Source: an uncultured Prevotellaceae bacterium (GTDB lineage Bacteria; Bacteroidota; Bacteroidia; Bacteroidales; Muribaculaceae). From it: a stretch of 64,000 bases of DNA. A program made the translations under genes and the position numbers. Every line of letters begins with the position of its first letter. Position 1 is the first letter of the stretch. The stretch covers positions 23,266 to 87,265 of the forward strand of contig ONKF01000005.1 in the NCBI GenBank assembly GCA_900318335.1. The letters run 5' to 3'. The notes beneath the pieces are model-generated. The model did no database searches, was not told the DNA's origin, and saw only the letters and a program-made list of their open reading frames with translations. This document shows positions 36,166 to 44,838 of this stretch, one piece after another.

Positions 36166-38208
36166 ATGTCCAAAGTTCCCGTGCTACGTGTCCTTGTGCC
36201 GTTTGTCGCGGGAATCATTTTGCACCAGTGGTGGCATTGCTGGTGGGCACCGATTGTGCTCATACTTGTTGCCATAGCTGCCTACTTGCTGCTGTCTCGC
36301 GTTTCCCGCTCTCCACAAGGCAGGATGCGGTGGCGCTCGTGGTTTATCGTTCCACTGGCGGTCATCGCTTTGTCATTGGGTTGGATAGCCGCCATCATCC
36401 ATTGCCCGCCCCATCTGCAGGAGAGCCAGCGGGCGAACAGGGTGCTTACCGGAAGAGTCGCGGAACTGCATTACACCGACTTCTCGATGCGCATGACCAT
36501 CGACGTGCTTGACAAGGAGCTGCCGCGATGCCAGGTGCTGATTTCGACACGTGGCTGCGACTATACCATGCGGGCTGGCGACCTTGTGGCTTGGCAGGCC
36601 GACTTGGTCGAAATAGGTTCGATGGGAAATCCGGGTGAAATGGATTATGCATCCTATCTCCTTGACAATAAGGGAATCCGATACACCCAGCACTTGCCTC
36701 TGGGCCAGGTGGTAAAGGTGGGCTACTCCCTCACTCTGCTTACTCGATTGGCAAACATCAGGCGTGACCTGAGCCTCATGGTGTTTAATTCCCGCTTGGC
36801 TCCCGCCACCCAACAGTTTGTGGTCGCGTTGCTGTTAGGCGACAGCAGCTTTATTGACAAAGCGACCCGACAGGATTTCTCGGCTGCCGGAGTGGCCCAT
36901 GTGTTGGCGTTAAGCGGTCTTCACGTCGGTTTTATCGCTCTTATTCTCTGGTGGTTGCTTTTCCCGCTTGACTACATGCGGCTCAAGAAGCTGCGGCTTG
37001 GCATCACGCTTGCTGCCATTGTAATGTTTGCCGTTTTCACGGGATTATCGTCCAGTGTCGTTAGAGCCACAATCATGATTGGGATGGTGTTTGCCTCACT
37101 GGTGTTCTACCGCCGTTCGGTATCACTCAATGCCCTGTTGCTGGCGGCGCTCCTTATCCTTGTATTCTCGCCCTCATCTTTATATAGTGTGGGCTTCCAA
37201 TTGAGTTTTATCACCGTTGGGGCGGTGTTGATGTTCTCCCGCCTGCCGCAATTCCTTGTGAGTAAACGCCAGTGGGTCAACAAGATCACCTCGTCGGCTA
37301 TCACCTCACTCGTGGCCATGGTGGCCACGGTTGCGTTGTGTGCCCATTATTTCCACACCATCTCGCTGATGTCGGTACTTACCAATCTGCTTGTTTTGCC
37401 CGTGTTGCCCGTTTTCATGGTACTTGCCGCCATTTTCCTCATGGTGACAGCGGCAGGAATGCAATGGCAGGCGTTGGATTGGGCACTGGACTGGATTTAC
37501 CGCTATATCCACGGGGTGGCAGGATGGGTCAACGGATTGCCGTTGTCGCACATTGGCGGGGTGTATGTGAGCGCCATGGGTGTGGTCATTTATTTCATCA
37601 TCATTGCGCTTGTTGTCCTATGGCTCTATCGCCGCAGTTACCATTACCTGCTGGCGGCGGGTGTGGCTTTAGTGGTCCTGATTGCTCATTCGCTGTGGAT
37701 TGATGCCAGCACACCTCGCCGTGGCATGGTCATCTTCAACTCGTTCTCTTCAACACCTATTCTATATTATGACAGCGGCAAGGCTTATGTCTGGACTCCT
37801 GATGATGAGGAGCCCGACTCGGCGGCATTCTCTCGATACTATGCGGGATTCCTGGCCCGTCACTGCATCGACAGTCTGCAGATGATTGCAGCGGGCGACA
37901 GCCTCAGGCTCGAGGGGCTGATGATAAGACCGCCCTATGCCTACCTGATGGGCCACCGCATGGTAGCTGCGGGCTATGGCAAGTGGAAACGCATGAGTGC
38001 TGAACGAGCATTGGACGTCAATGAAGTCATCGTCACCAAGCGGTTCCATGGTACTGCCGCCAAACTTCAAGAGCTGTACAACGCCGACAGACTTATCATC
38101 TCGGGCGCGATGCATGACCCGGAACCTCTCCTCCACGAGTGCGACTCCCTCAACATCAACTACATCGACCTCGCCACCCACGGAGCCCTCATCATCACAA
38201 ATGACTAA
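36166..38208 (+). CDS. comEC: ComEC/Rec2 family membrane protein
   Basis: A 680-residue polytopic inner-membrane protein of the DNA-uptake channel family. N-terminal helices and a DUF4131-like beta domain (RVLTGRVAELHYTDFSMRMT) precede the competence core, with the hallmark LALSGLHVGFIALI. A dozen or so hydrophobic segments run to about residue 510. The last 170 residues lie where the metallo-beta-lactamase nuclease domain usually is. They show no HxHxDH motif, only remnants such as VIVTKRFHGTA and THGALIITND. The start MSKVPVLRVLVPF follows aroE closely. Confidence 0.88.
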   Translation: MSKVPVLRVLVPFVAGIILHQWWHCWWAPIVLILVAIAAYLLLSRVSRSPQGRMRWRSWFIVPLAVIALSLGWIAAIIHCPPHLQESQRANRVLTGRVAELHYTDFSMRMTIDVLDKELPRCQVLISTRGCDYTMRAGDLVAWQADLVEIGSMGNPGEMDYASYLLDNKGIRYTQHLPLGQVVKVGYSLTLLTRLANIRRDLSLMVFNSRLAPATQQFVVALLLGDSSFIDKATRQDFSAAGVAHVLALSGLHVGFIALILWWLLFPLDYMRLKKLRLGITLAAIVMFAVFTGLSSSVVRATIMIGMVFASLVFYRRSVSLNALLLAALLILVFSPSSLYSVGFQLSFITVGAVLMFSRLPQFLVSKRQWVNKITSSAITSLVAMVATVALCAHYFHTISLMSVLTNLLVLPVLPVFMVLAAIFLMVTAAGMQWQALDWALDWIYRYIHGVAGWVNGLPLSHIGGVYVSAMGVVIYFIIIALVVLWLYRRSYHYLLAAGVALVVLIAHSLWIDASTPRRGMVIFNSFSSTPILYYDSGKAYVWTPDDEEPDSAAFSRYYAGFLARHCIDSLQMIAAGDSLRLEGLMIRPPYAYLMGHRMVAAGYGKWKRMSAERALDVNEVIVTKRFHGTAAKLQELYNADRLIISGAMHDPEPLLHECDSLNINYIDLATHGALIITND

Positions 38209-38225
38209 AACAACAAGTAAAAAAG

Positions 38226-38294
38226 AAAACAAGAAATACAACAAATACAATAAATTGATTATCAACAAATTGTACTTCTTGTATTTCTTGTTTT
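38226..38294. terminator. Long-armed hairpin between comEC and glmM
   Basis: Exact 16-base arms (38226-38241 and 38279-38294) with a 37-nt loop lie between convergent genes. The right arm is part of a 30-nt sequence repeated at 63437-63466. Confidence 0.65.
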
Positions 38295-38300
38295 CAATAA
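38271..38300. repeat. Copy 1 of a 30-nt intergenic repeat
   Basis: It matches 63437-63466 at 28 of 30 positions; both copies end in TTCTTGTTTTCAATAA. Both form the 3' side of a hairpin just after a plus-strand gene. Confidence 0.75.
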
Positions 38301-38362
38301 AAAACTGTTATTTCGGTTGTGAAATAGTTGTTTTTGTTGTTTGAAATCTGAGCGACTTAGGG

Positions 38363-39748
38363 TCAGATGAGGGAGAGAACTATCTTTTTCACGTCCTCGC
38401 CCAGGCTTTCGGCTTCCTGCATGGTGTGGGCCTCGCTATAGATGCGGATGATGGGCTCAGTGTTGCTCTTGCGCAGGTGTACCCAACTGTCGGCAAAGTC
38501 AATCTTCACACCATCGATGGTGGTCATCTGTTCGCCCTGATAGTGCTTCTCGACGGCCTTGAGGATGGCGTCAACATCCATGCCGGGCTTGAGTTCGAGT
38601 TTGGTCTTGGCAATGCTGTACTGGGGATAGGTCTCCTTGAGCTGGCTGACAGTCTTGCCACTATGAGCCAGCAACGAGAGGAACAGGGCCACACCCACGA
38701 GGGCATCGCGGCCGTAGTGGCTGGCGGGATAGATGACACCGCCATTGCCCTCGCCACCGATAATGGCACCCGTGCGGCGCATCTCGGTCGTGACATTCAC
38801 TTCACCAACGGCAGCTGCAGTATAGCTGCAACCGTGGTTTACCGTCACGTCACGCAGGGCGCGCGAGGACGAGAGGTTGCTGACCGTGGAACCGGGCGTA
38901 TGGCTCAGCACATAGTCGGCGACAGCGACAAGGGTGTATTCCTCGACAAAGAATTCTCCGTTTTCCATCACGATGGCCAAGCGGTCCACATCGGGATCGA
39001 CAACAAAGCCCACGTCGGCCTTACCCTGACGCATGAAGTCGCTGATGGCAGTCAGGTTCTGGGGAATAGGCTCGGGTGTGTGGCCAAAGTTGCCCGTGGG
39101 GTCACAGAATAGTTTTTCGACATGCTTCACTCCAAGTGCCTCGAGTAACTGGGGGATAGCAATACCGCCCACCGAGTTAACGGCATCGACAGCAACGGTG
39201 AAGTCGGCCTTACGGATGGCCTCCACATCGACGAGGTCAAGTGCCAGCACATGATCGATGTGACGGCGCAGCCAGGTGTAATTCTTCATCTCACGGCCCA
39301 AGTGGTCCACGTCGGCATAGTCAAAGTCCTCGGCTTCGGCCAGGCGCAACACCTCCTTGCCCTCGGCATCGGTCAGGAACTCGCCATTGTGGTTCAACAG
39401 CTTGAGGGCGTTCCACTGCTTGGGATTGTGGGATGCAGTGATGATGATGCCGCCACAGGCATGCTCACCCACCACTGCGAGTTCGGTTGTAGGGGTTGTG
39501 GCAAGGCCGATGTTGACCACATCAAAGCCCATACCCATGAGGGTACCGACTACGGTATTGAGCACCATGCGGCCCGACAGACGGGCGTCACGTCCGACAA
39601 CGATGACATTGGACTTGACGGGCGAATTGCGGCGCATAAACGTGGCATAGGCCGAAGTGAATTTGACGATATCAAGGGGTGAGAGACCATCACCAGCCTT
39701 GCCGCCGATGGTGCCTCGTATTCCAGAAATTGACTTAATGAGAGACAT
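38363..39748 (-). CDS. glmM: Phosphoglucosamine mutase (phosphohexomutase family)
   Basis: Interconverts glucosamine 6- and 1-phosphate for UDP-GlcNAc, the feedstock of peptidoglycan and lipid A. The 461-residue protein has the four family signatures. These are the phosphoserine loop TASHNP (S106), the metal loop DPDVDRLAI, the sugar loop GGEGNGGVIYP and the phosphate loop RKSNTEPIIRIYSE. A related phosphomannomutase is possible, but SNTEP and the overall start (SISGIRGTIGG) favour GlmM. A heptamer repeat lies just upstream (39756-39784). Confidence 0.88.
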   Translation of the reverse strand: MSLIKSISGIRGTIGGKAGDGLSPLDIVKFTSAYATFMRRNSPVKSNVIVVGRDARLSGRMVLNTVVGTLMGMGFDVVNIGLATTPTTELAVVGEHACGGIIITASHNPKQWNALKLLNHNGEFLTDAEGKEVLRLAEAEDFDYADVDHLGREMKNYTWLRRHIDHVLALDLVDVEAIRKADFTVAVDAVNSVGGIAIPQLLEALGVKHVEKLFCDPTGNFGHTPEPIPQNLTAISDFMRQGKADVGFVVDPDVDRLAIVMENGEFFVEEYTLVAVADYVLSHTPGSTVSNLSSSRALRDVTVNHGCSYTAAAVGEVNVTTEMRRTGAIIGGEGNGGVIYPASHYGRDALVGVALFLSLLAHSGKTVSQLKETYPQYSIAKTKLELKPGMDVDAILKAVEKHYQGEQMTTIDGVKIDFADSWVHLRKSNTEPIIRIYSEAHTMQEAESLGEDVKKIVLSLI

Positions 39749-39755
39749 TAGTATT

Positions 39756-39784
39756 GTTTAAAGTTTAGAGTTTAAAGTTTAAAG
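39756..39784. repeat. Intergenic degenerate heptamer repeat (second array)
   Basis: The same AGTTTAR units as at 14672-14701, between glmM and the DUF4827 gene. Confidence 0.75.
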
Positions 39785-39792
39785 GGTTGAGC

Positions 39793-40374
39793 TTAAATCA
39801 TGCTACGGAAGTAGCGGACGTGGTACAGGAAGGGCATCACGTAGGAAATCTCGCTGGTGAAGCCGAACTGCGACTTGATAACCAGATTGACCTCACACTC
39901 CACACCAAGGAAATTCAACGGATACTGCAAACCGTAACCCCACTGCGAGGTAGAAGGCAAGGTGTAGTCAGCATAGGTGAACGAGCAGGACTGGGCGTCC
40001 ATGGAATTCTCGTTGCTGCTATAGACCTCCATAAGCTTCTCGGCATACCATATCGCGAGGCTGTAGCGAGAGTAACGGAAGTAGATGCGGTCGCCCTTCT
40101 TGGCACGGTCGCCAACGCGGTCACCCGCCTTGATCACCTGCATATAAACATTGCCATCGGGGTCGATGCGATAGAACGGCGCATCCTCGCCCACCTCAAA
40201 GATGGAATCTTCGGGTATGCTCATGACCACACGGTGGTTGGCCAGATAGGCATTGACGGCATTACGCTCCTCGTTCAAGCGGTCGGCATAGGACTGATCG
40301 TCGTTGCATGCAGTGAGCATAGTGAGAACGACCATGCCTAAAAACAGGATGTGTTTACTCAATTTCATTTTCAT
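39793..40374 (-). CDS. DUF4827 lipoprotein
   Basis: A 193-residue lipoprotein with lipobox LTAC (Cys at residue 23). The mature part has VVMSIPEDSIFEVGEDAPFY, KAGDRVGDRAKKGDRIYFRY and the C-terminal SQFGFTSEISYVMPFLYHVRY. These fit the DUF4827 family, whose function is unknown. The start is the ATG at 40372-40374 (MKMKLSKHIL), because the longer frame runs antiparallel-coded inside nrnA. It overlaps the 3' end of the nrnA-like gene by 20 nt, implying translational coupling. Confidence 0.85.
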   Translation of the reverse strand: MKMKLSKHILFLGMVVLTMLTACNDDQSYADRLNEERNAVNAYLANHRVVMSIPEDSIFEVGEDAPFYRIDPDGNVYMQVIKAGDRVGDRAKKGDRIYFRYSRYSLAIWYAEKLMEVYSSNENSMDAQSCSFTYADYTLPSTSQWGYGLQYPLNFLGVECEVNLVIKSQFGFTSEISYVMPFLYHVRYFRSMI

Positions 40375-41437
40375 TATTATTGTCTTGTTGTGATTGTTGT
40401 TCAACTGGTTGTGCCGGCACATCAGGGAAGAGGTCGGCAAGGACTTGATGGAACTTGGCCACTGCCTCGTCCATCGTGCCAATGAAATCTCCGCCAGCGG
40501 CATTCTCGTGTCCACCCCCGTTGAAGTAGCGCGCGCAGATGTCGCTCACCGAGAATGAGCCCTGGGAGCGGCAGGACACCTTGATCTTGTCGGCATCCTC
40601 GCGCAGGAACACGCTCCAATAAATGCCAGGGATGGCAAGAGGCTTATTGACCAGCGACTCGGTGTCGCCACGGGAATAATTGTATCGCTCAAGCTCCTCC
40701 TTGGTCAGCGCAATGAGCGACGCGCCCTGTTCGGGAAACAACTGCATCTTCTGGCTGATAGCGTAACCCTGGAGGCGCAAGCTATCGGCACTGAAGGTGT
40801 TCATGGCCTTATTATAAAGGAAGACGCGGTCGATGCGGCGGCGCATAATGAGCGACATGATCTCATAGAACTCGGGCGAGTCGCAGCTGTAGGCAAAGCC
40901 GCCCGTGTCGGTCGTCATGCCCACATACAGGCAGCTAGCCGTCTGACGATCGATGAATTGCAACATTCCCAACTGCAGGAGCACCCTGAACACGAGCTCA
41001 CAGGTTGAGGAAACCTCGGGATGGGAAATGACGACATCAAAAATGTCCTCGGGGTTGAGGTGATGGTCGATGAGAACGCGCTTGGCCTTGAGCGGGGCTA
41101 CCAACTCACCCAGGCGGTCGATGCGATGAAGTGAATTGAAGTCGAGGCAGAAGATGAGCTGCGCATCATTAAGAATATGTTTTGCCCGCAATTCCTGACG
41201 CGTGAACACGACTAAATCGCGCAATCCGGGGATGAATTCCAGAGACTTGGGCGCCATGTCGGGGGTCACTACAGTAGCCTCCTTGCCCAACCGGCGCAGC
41301 ACATGGCACAGCGCCAGGGTTGAGCCGAGGGCATCACCATCGGGCGACTTGTGGCAAGTGATGACAATGCGCTGCACACCGTTGATGAGGGCGCGCAGGC
41401 GTTCGATGGTCGTCTGGTCAATAATATAATTAATCAT
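40355..41437 (-). CDS. nrnA: DHH-family phosphoesterase, NrnA-like nanoRNase/pAp phosphatase
   Basis: Degrades 2-5 nt RNAs, c-di-NMP breakdown products or pAp in the cytoplasm. The 360-residue protein has the DHH metal-site motifs: CHKSPDGDALGSTLAL, FCLDFNSLHRIDRL and VLIDHHLNPE. The DHHA1 substrate motif GGGHENAAGG lies near residue 310. A Gln/Asn-rich tail ends it (QQSQQDNNNENEIE). A -7 box lies 25 nt upstream. The DUF4827 gene overlaps its 3' end. Confidence 0.9.
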   Translation of the reverse strand: MINYIIDQTTIERLRALINGVQRIVITCHKSPDGDALGSTLALCHVLRRLGKEATVVTPDMAPKSLEFIPGLRDLVVFTRQELRAKHILNDAQLIFCLDFNSLHRIDRLGELVAPLKAKRVLIDHHLNPEDIFDVVISHPEVSSTCELVFRVLLQLGMLQFIDRQTASCLYVGMTTDTGGFAYSCDSPEFYEIMSLIMRRRIDRVFLYNKAMNTFSADSLRLQGYAISQKMQLFPEQGASLIALTKEELERYNYSRGDTESLVNKPLAIPGIYWSVFLREDADKIKVSCRSQGSFSVSDICARYFNGGGHENAAGGDFIGTMDEAVAKFHQVLADLFPDVPAQPVEQQSQQDNNNENEIE

Positions 41438-41462
41438 TGCTCGTTAAATCGCATGAATTGGC

Positions 41463-41470
41463 AAAGATAC
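41463..41470 (-). promoter_or_regulatory. -7 promoter box (TATCTTTG) for nrnA
   Basis: TATCTTTG on the minus strand, 25 nt before the ATG. Confidence 0.65.
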
Positions 41471-41521
41471 TGCTTTTTTGCCACATTATGCCATTTACGC
41501 ACATTTAATAATAGTTAATCG

Positions 41522-42439
41522 TTACAACTTCAGCCTGACGAAGACCGGATAATGGTCGGACGGCTGGTGACGGGTGTAGGTACTGAAGGAAATCTCCTGG
41601 GGCGCATTAGGATCTTTCTTCATCTTGTCGGACGCGTCGTTGGGAACCCAATAGCTGTTGGTTAACATGCCATAGGACTCAACCTGGGTCGCGGGTGAAA
41701 CGAACACATGATCGATGCGGCTGACGGTGTAAATGTTGATGTCGAAGGCGTTGAAAGTGCCATTCTCGGCAAAACGCAGGCGCGCGGCATCAAAGGAGTC
41801 TTTCAGTAAGCCCGAATTGGTGAAAATGCTGTAAATCTCGTCAGTCTGGTCCACATTGAAGTCTCCTGTCACAATGACAGGTGCCCCCTGGGCAATCTCG
41901 CGGATTTTCCTCACGATAAGTTTGGCCGCCTCACGACGAGCGACGACGCCCACATGGTCCATGTGCAGGTTGAAGAAGTAGAAGGCCTCATCGTTGGTGG
42001 CTGTCTGTCCAGCAAATTTTCCCCATGTGCAGATGCGGATGCAAGCCGCATCCCATCCGAGGCCAGGGCGGTCGGGAGTCTCGTTGAGCCAGAAGTTGCC
42101 GTAATCCAGCAGGCGCAACCGGTCTTTCTTATAGAATATCGCGGCATATTCCCCACCCTGCTTGCCGTCGTCACGGCCCACGCCGATGAAGTCATAGCCG
42201 TCCAGGCCCTTGAGCATATCGACAAGCTGAGGGTGAAGCACCTCCTGTGTGCCAAAGATGTCGGGGGACATGAAATTGAGCTGGTCACACATGACCTGGC
42301 ATCGCTTGGACCACACCTCACCCTTGACGCTATCGCTGGCGACCTTGAGCCTGATGTTATAAGTACCCACAAGCATCTGGGCCGTCAACAACTGGGTGGC
42401 AAACACTATAAAAAACGCGATGAACGAGATTTTTTTCAT
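41522..42439 (-). CDS. Secreted endonuclease/exonuclease/phosphatase family protein
   Basis: A 305-residue exported enzyme with signal peptide MKKISFIAFFIVFATQLLTA. The EEP fold shows GTYNIRL, the catalytic Glu in FGTQEVLHPQ, NLHMDHVG, GDFNVDQTDE, RIDHVFVS and the final PSDHYPVFVRL. The family includes nucleases, phosphodiesterases and lipid phosphatases, so the substrate is open. A periplasmic or surface location points to scavenging. It lies 50 nt downstream of the TamA-like gene in the same orientation. Confidence 0.88.
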   Translation of the reverse strand: MKKISFIAFFIVFATQLLTAQMLVGTYNIRLKVASDSVKGEVWSKRCQVMCDQLNFMSPDIFGTQEVLHPQLVDMLKGLDGYDFIGVGRDDGKQGGEYAAIFYKKDRLRLLDYGNFWLNETPDRPGLGWDAACIRICTWGKFAGQTATNDEAFYFFNLHMDHVGVVARREAAKLIVRKIREIAQGAPVIVTGDFNVDQTDEIYSIFTNSGLLKDSFDAARLRFAENGTFNAFDINIYTVSRIDHVFVSPATQVESYGMLTNSYWVPNDASDKMKKDPNAPQEISFSTYTRHQPSDHYPVFVRLKL

Positions 42440-42489
42440 TTTATCATTATTTGTTTACGCAGTCAGCTTTTAGCCGATGCAATTTGTGA

Positions 42490-44838
42490 TTAGAACGGAT
42501 AGCCGATGGCCAGATGGAAAGCAAGGGCTTTCTTGAAGCTGGGCATATTGAAATAGCCGCTCTTGCCTGTATCATAGGGGGCATGGATGCCAATACCCAG
42601 ATCGGCACGCACCACGAGCATGGTCATATCAAAGCGCAAGCCCAAGCCCGTTCCCAGTGCCAGCTCGTCAAAGAAATTCTTCATCTTCAGCTTTCCGCCA
42701 GGACGAGCATCGTCATTCTGCAACAACCAGATGTTGCCGGCATCGAGAAATACAGCGCCGTTGAAATATCCCAGAATGGGGAAACGATACTCGACATTGG
42801 CCTCAAACTTGAACGTACCAGTCTGGTCGTAGTATCCATAAGGCACAGTATCCGGGAGATGGAAACTACCGGGACCCAGCGTGCGCACAGCAAAAGCCCT
42901 CACCGAGTTGGATCCACCCACATAGAACTGTTCCCTGTAAGGCACCTCGTTACTGTTGCCGTAGGCATGGGCCGCTCCCAGCATCACCCTCGTGGCTAAT
43001 GCAGTCTTGAGCCCGAAGTGGCGTGTCCACACCACCTGCCCTTGGGCCTTGACAAACTGCGAGAACGGTGTGCCCATCAGTTTCTTGGTGCCTTTGGCCC
43101 CAAACAGCGACCAGAGTCCTGAAGCGATGTTACCAGCCTCGATTAAAGTGCCGACGAACGTGATGTGGTCACGGCGCGTAATGTCGCGGTCATAGGTATA
43201 GGTGTATTCAATCTTGGGAATGAACACGTTCATGAACGACTCTCGCAAGGCGGTTCTCTTGGGCAGTAACGAGTCGGGGTCCACTTTAGCGTTCAACAGA
43301 CTGTCAAACTTCGCGCTCTTGCTTATCAGGCGGTTATAGGTCAATTTGAAAGGTGTCAGCACATGGCTGGAGTAACGGTCGGCATGCCACTCCCATGTTG
43401 CAGCGAACGATAGCTGCGACATTTTGAAGTAATTCGGGCGGTTCAGCAGATCGGCGCTCAGCGAGAAACGGGTCCAATTGGTGTACCGTCGTGAAGGATA
43501 CAGGAATTTAGGTGCCAACAGACGGGGAAAATCCAACTTGGATTCGATACCGAACTCGTAGGAATTGAAATCAGCGCCCTTGTATTTGCCAGCGCCGCCA
43601 GTCTGCCATTCATAATCGCCATAGATATCCACCGAGAACTTCTCCCCTGCCCCGAACGCGTTTTTATGGGTTGCACCGATTTCCACACCAGGGCCGATGA
43701 AACTATTGCTCTTGGACTTACCATGCATCTCAAACGTCACCTCCCAGGGTTTGTCCAGTTGGCAATAGACGTTCAAGTCAAGCAGACCATCGCCCTCGGG
43801 GGTGATGCTGTCGAGCGGTATCACTTGGATATCGACCGTGCTGAATATGCCCAGGCGTGACAGGGCTGCCTGGGTGCGGTCGATGCTGTTCACACGGAAG
43901 ACACGCCCCCTGCGAGCCCTGATGCATGAGGGGATGACCTTGTCCTTGATATACACCGGCTCGTAACGTATCAGCGTGCAATTCCTTGCCTCGACCGTAT
44001 CGGCCTCGCCCTTGGCATCATCGTTGACCACTGTAGCGGTGATGTCATGGGTGATGTAGCGTATCTTGGCATTATTGGGGATATCTCCAGACTCTATCAG
44101 TTTCATGTGAATCACGCCTTGCTCCTGCACACTGTCGGCAAGATACTGGATATACTCCGGGCGGAAGAAATAGTAGCCCTGGTTGCGGACGGCATTGGTG
44201 ATGTCAATGCGCACGGCACTCAGCGAGTCCAGGCAATAGCGGCTGCCCGTCTGCAGGTAATGGTTGACACGGGCCAGCGAGTCCACAAGCTGCAATACCG
44301 GCTCATTGCTTTCAATATAGCGGATGTTGCCCAACGTGTAAGGTGGGTTCACATTGACATCATAGGAAATCTTGGCCTTCTTGGGGTTTTTGCCGGGAAG
44401 TAACTCGTAGCTGGCCGATGAAGTAAAGTAGCCGTTGTTTCTCAGGATGGTGTTGATCATGTCAACGCGCGCCTGGGGATTAACGCGGCGAATGAGCACA
44501 GGCTTGGCGGCGAAGTGCTTGTACAGCCAACCCGAAAATCCCGTTGCGTTCTCATCAATATTGTTATAAATCATCAAGCCGAAGGGGAACGGCGTGCGGT
44601 AATAAGGCGAGTAGAGCGGATTGTTGGGGCGGACGTTGATGGCGGTAAAGATATCGGCCTTGACACCCTCGTCGATCTTGACGCTGTCCTCGTGGTACTT
44701 GAGGTGCTTGACGCCATTGTAGAGGATGTCGTTCGGCCCCAGTTTCTTGGTCGTCGAACAAGCCGTTGCCAGCATGAGGAAAACCGATGCGAGCACGAGC
44801 AGCGTGAAAATATGTCGTTTATTCTGATTCGTTCTCAT
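42490..44838 (-). CDS. BamA/TamA-like outer-membrane barrel protein with lipoprotein-type N-terminus
   Basis: A 782-residue Omp85-superfamily protein. The N-terminus has a signal with a lipobox-like LATAC (Cys 27) followed by STTKKLGPND, typical of Bacteroidota members. POTRA-like segments run to about residue 380. A 16-strand barrel then ends with GYPF and has YVGGSNSVRAFAVRTLGPGSF, a conserved loop-6-like motif (RAF in place of RGF). It starts inside the tamB frame (20-nt overlap), so the pair should be a TamA/TamB-type module for outer-membrane assembly or lipid transfer. Confidence 0.9.
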   Translation of the reverse strand: MRTNQNKRHIFTLLVLASVFLMLATACSTTKKLGPNDILYNGVKHLKYHEDSVKIDEGVKADIFTAINVRPNNPLYSPYYRTPFPFGLMIYNNIDENATGFSGWLYKHFAAKPVLIRRVNPQARVDMINTILRNNGYFTSSASYELLPGKNPKKAKISYDVNVNPPYTLGNIRYIESNEPVLQLVDSLARVNHYLQTGSRYCLDSLSAVRIDITNAVRNQGYYFFRPEYIQYLADSVQEQGVIHMKLIESGDIPNNAKIRYITHDITATVVNDDAKGEADTVEARNCTLIRYEPVYIKDKVIPSCIRARRGRVFRVNSIDRTQAALSRLGIFSTVDIQVIPLDSITPEGDGLLDLNVYCQLDKPWEVTFEMHGKSKSNSFIGPGVEIGATHKNAFGAGEKFSVDIYGDYEWQTGGAGKYKGADFNSYEFGIESKLDFPRLLAPKFLYPSRRYTNWTRFSLSADLLNRPNYFKMSQLSFAATWEWHADRYSSHVLTPFKLTYNRLISKSAKFDSLLNAKVDPDSLLPKRTALRESFMNVFIPKIEYTYTYDRDITRRDHITFVGTLIEAGNIASGLWSLFGAKGTKKLMGTPFSQFVKAQGQVVWTRHFGLKTALATRVMLGAAHAYGNSNEVPYREQFYVGGSNSVRAFAVRTLGPGSFHLPDTVPYGYYDQTGTFKFEANVEYRFPILGYFNGAVFLDAGNIWLLQNDDARPGGKLKMKNFFDELALGTGLGLRFDMTMLVVRADLGIGIHAPYDTGKSGYFNMPSFKKALAFHLAIGYPF

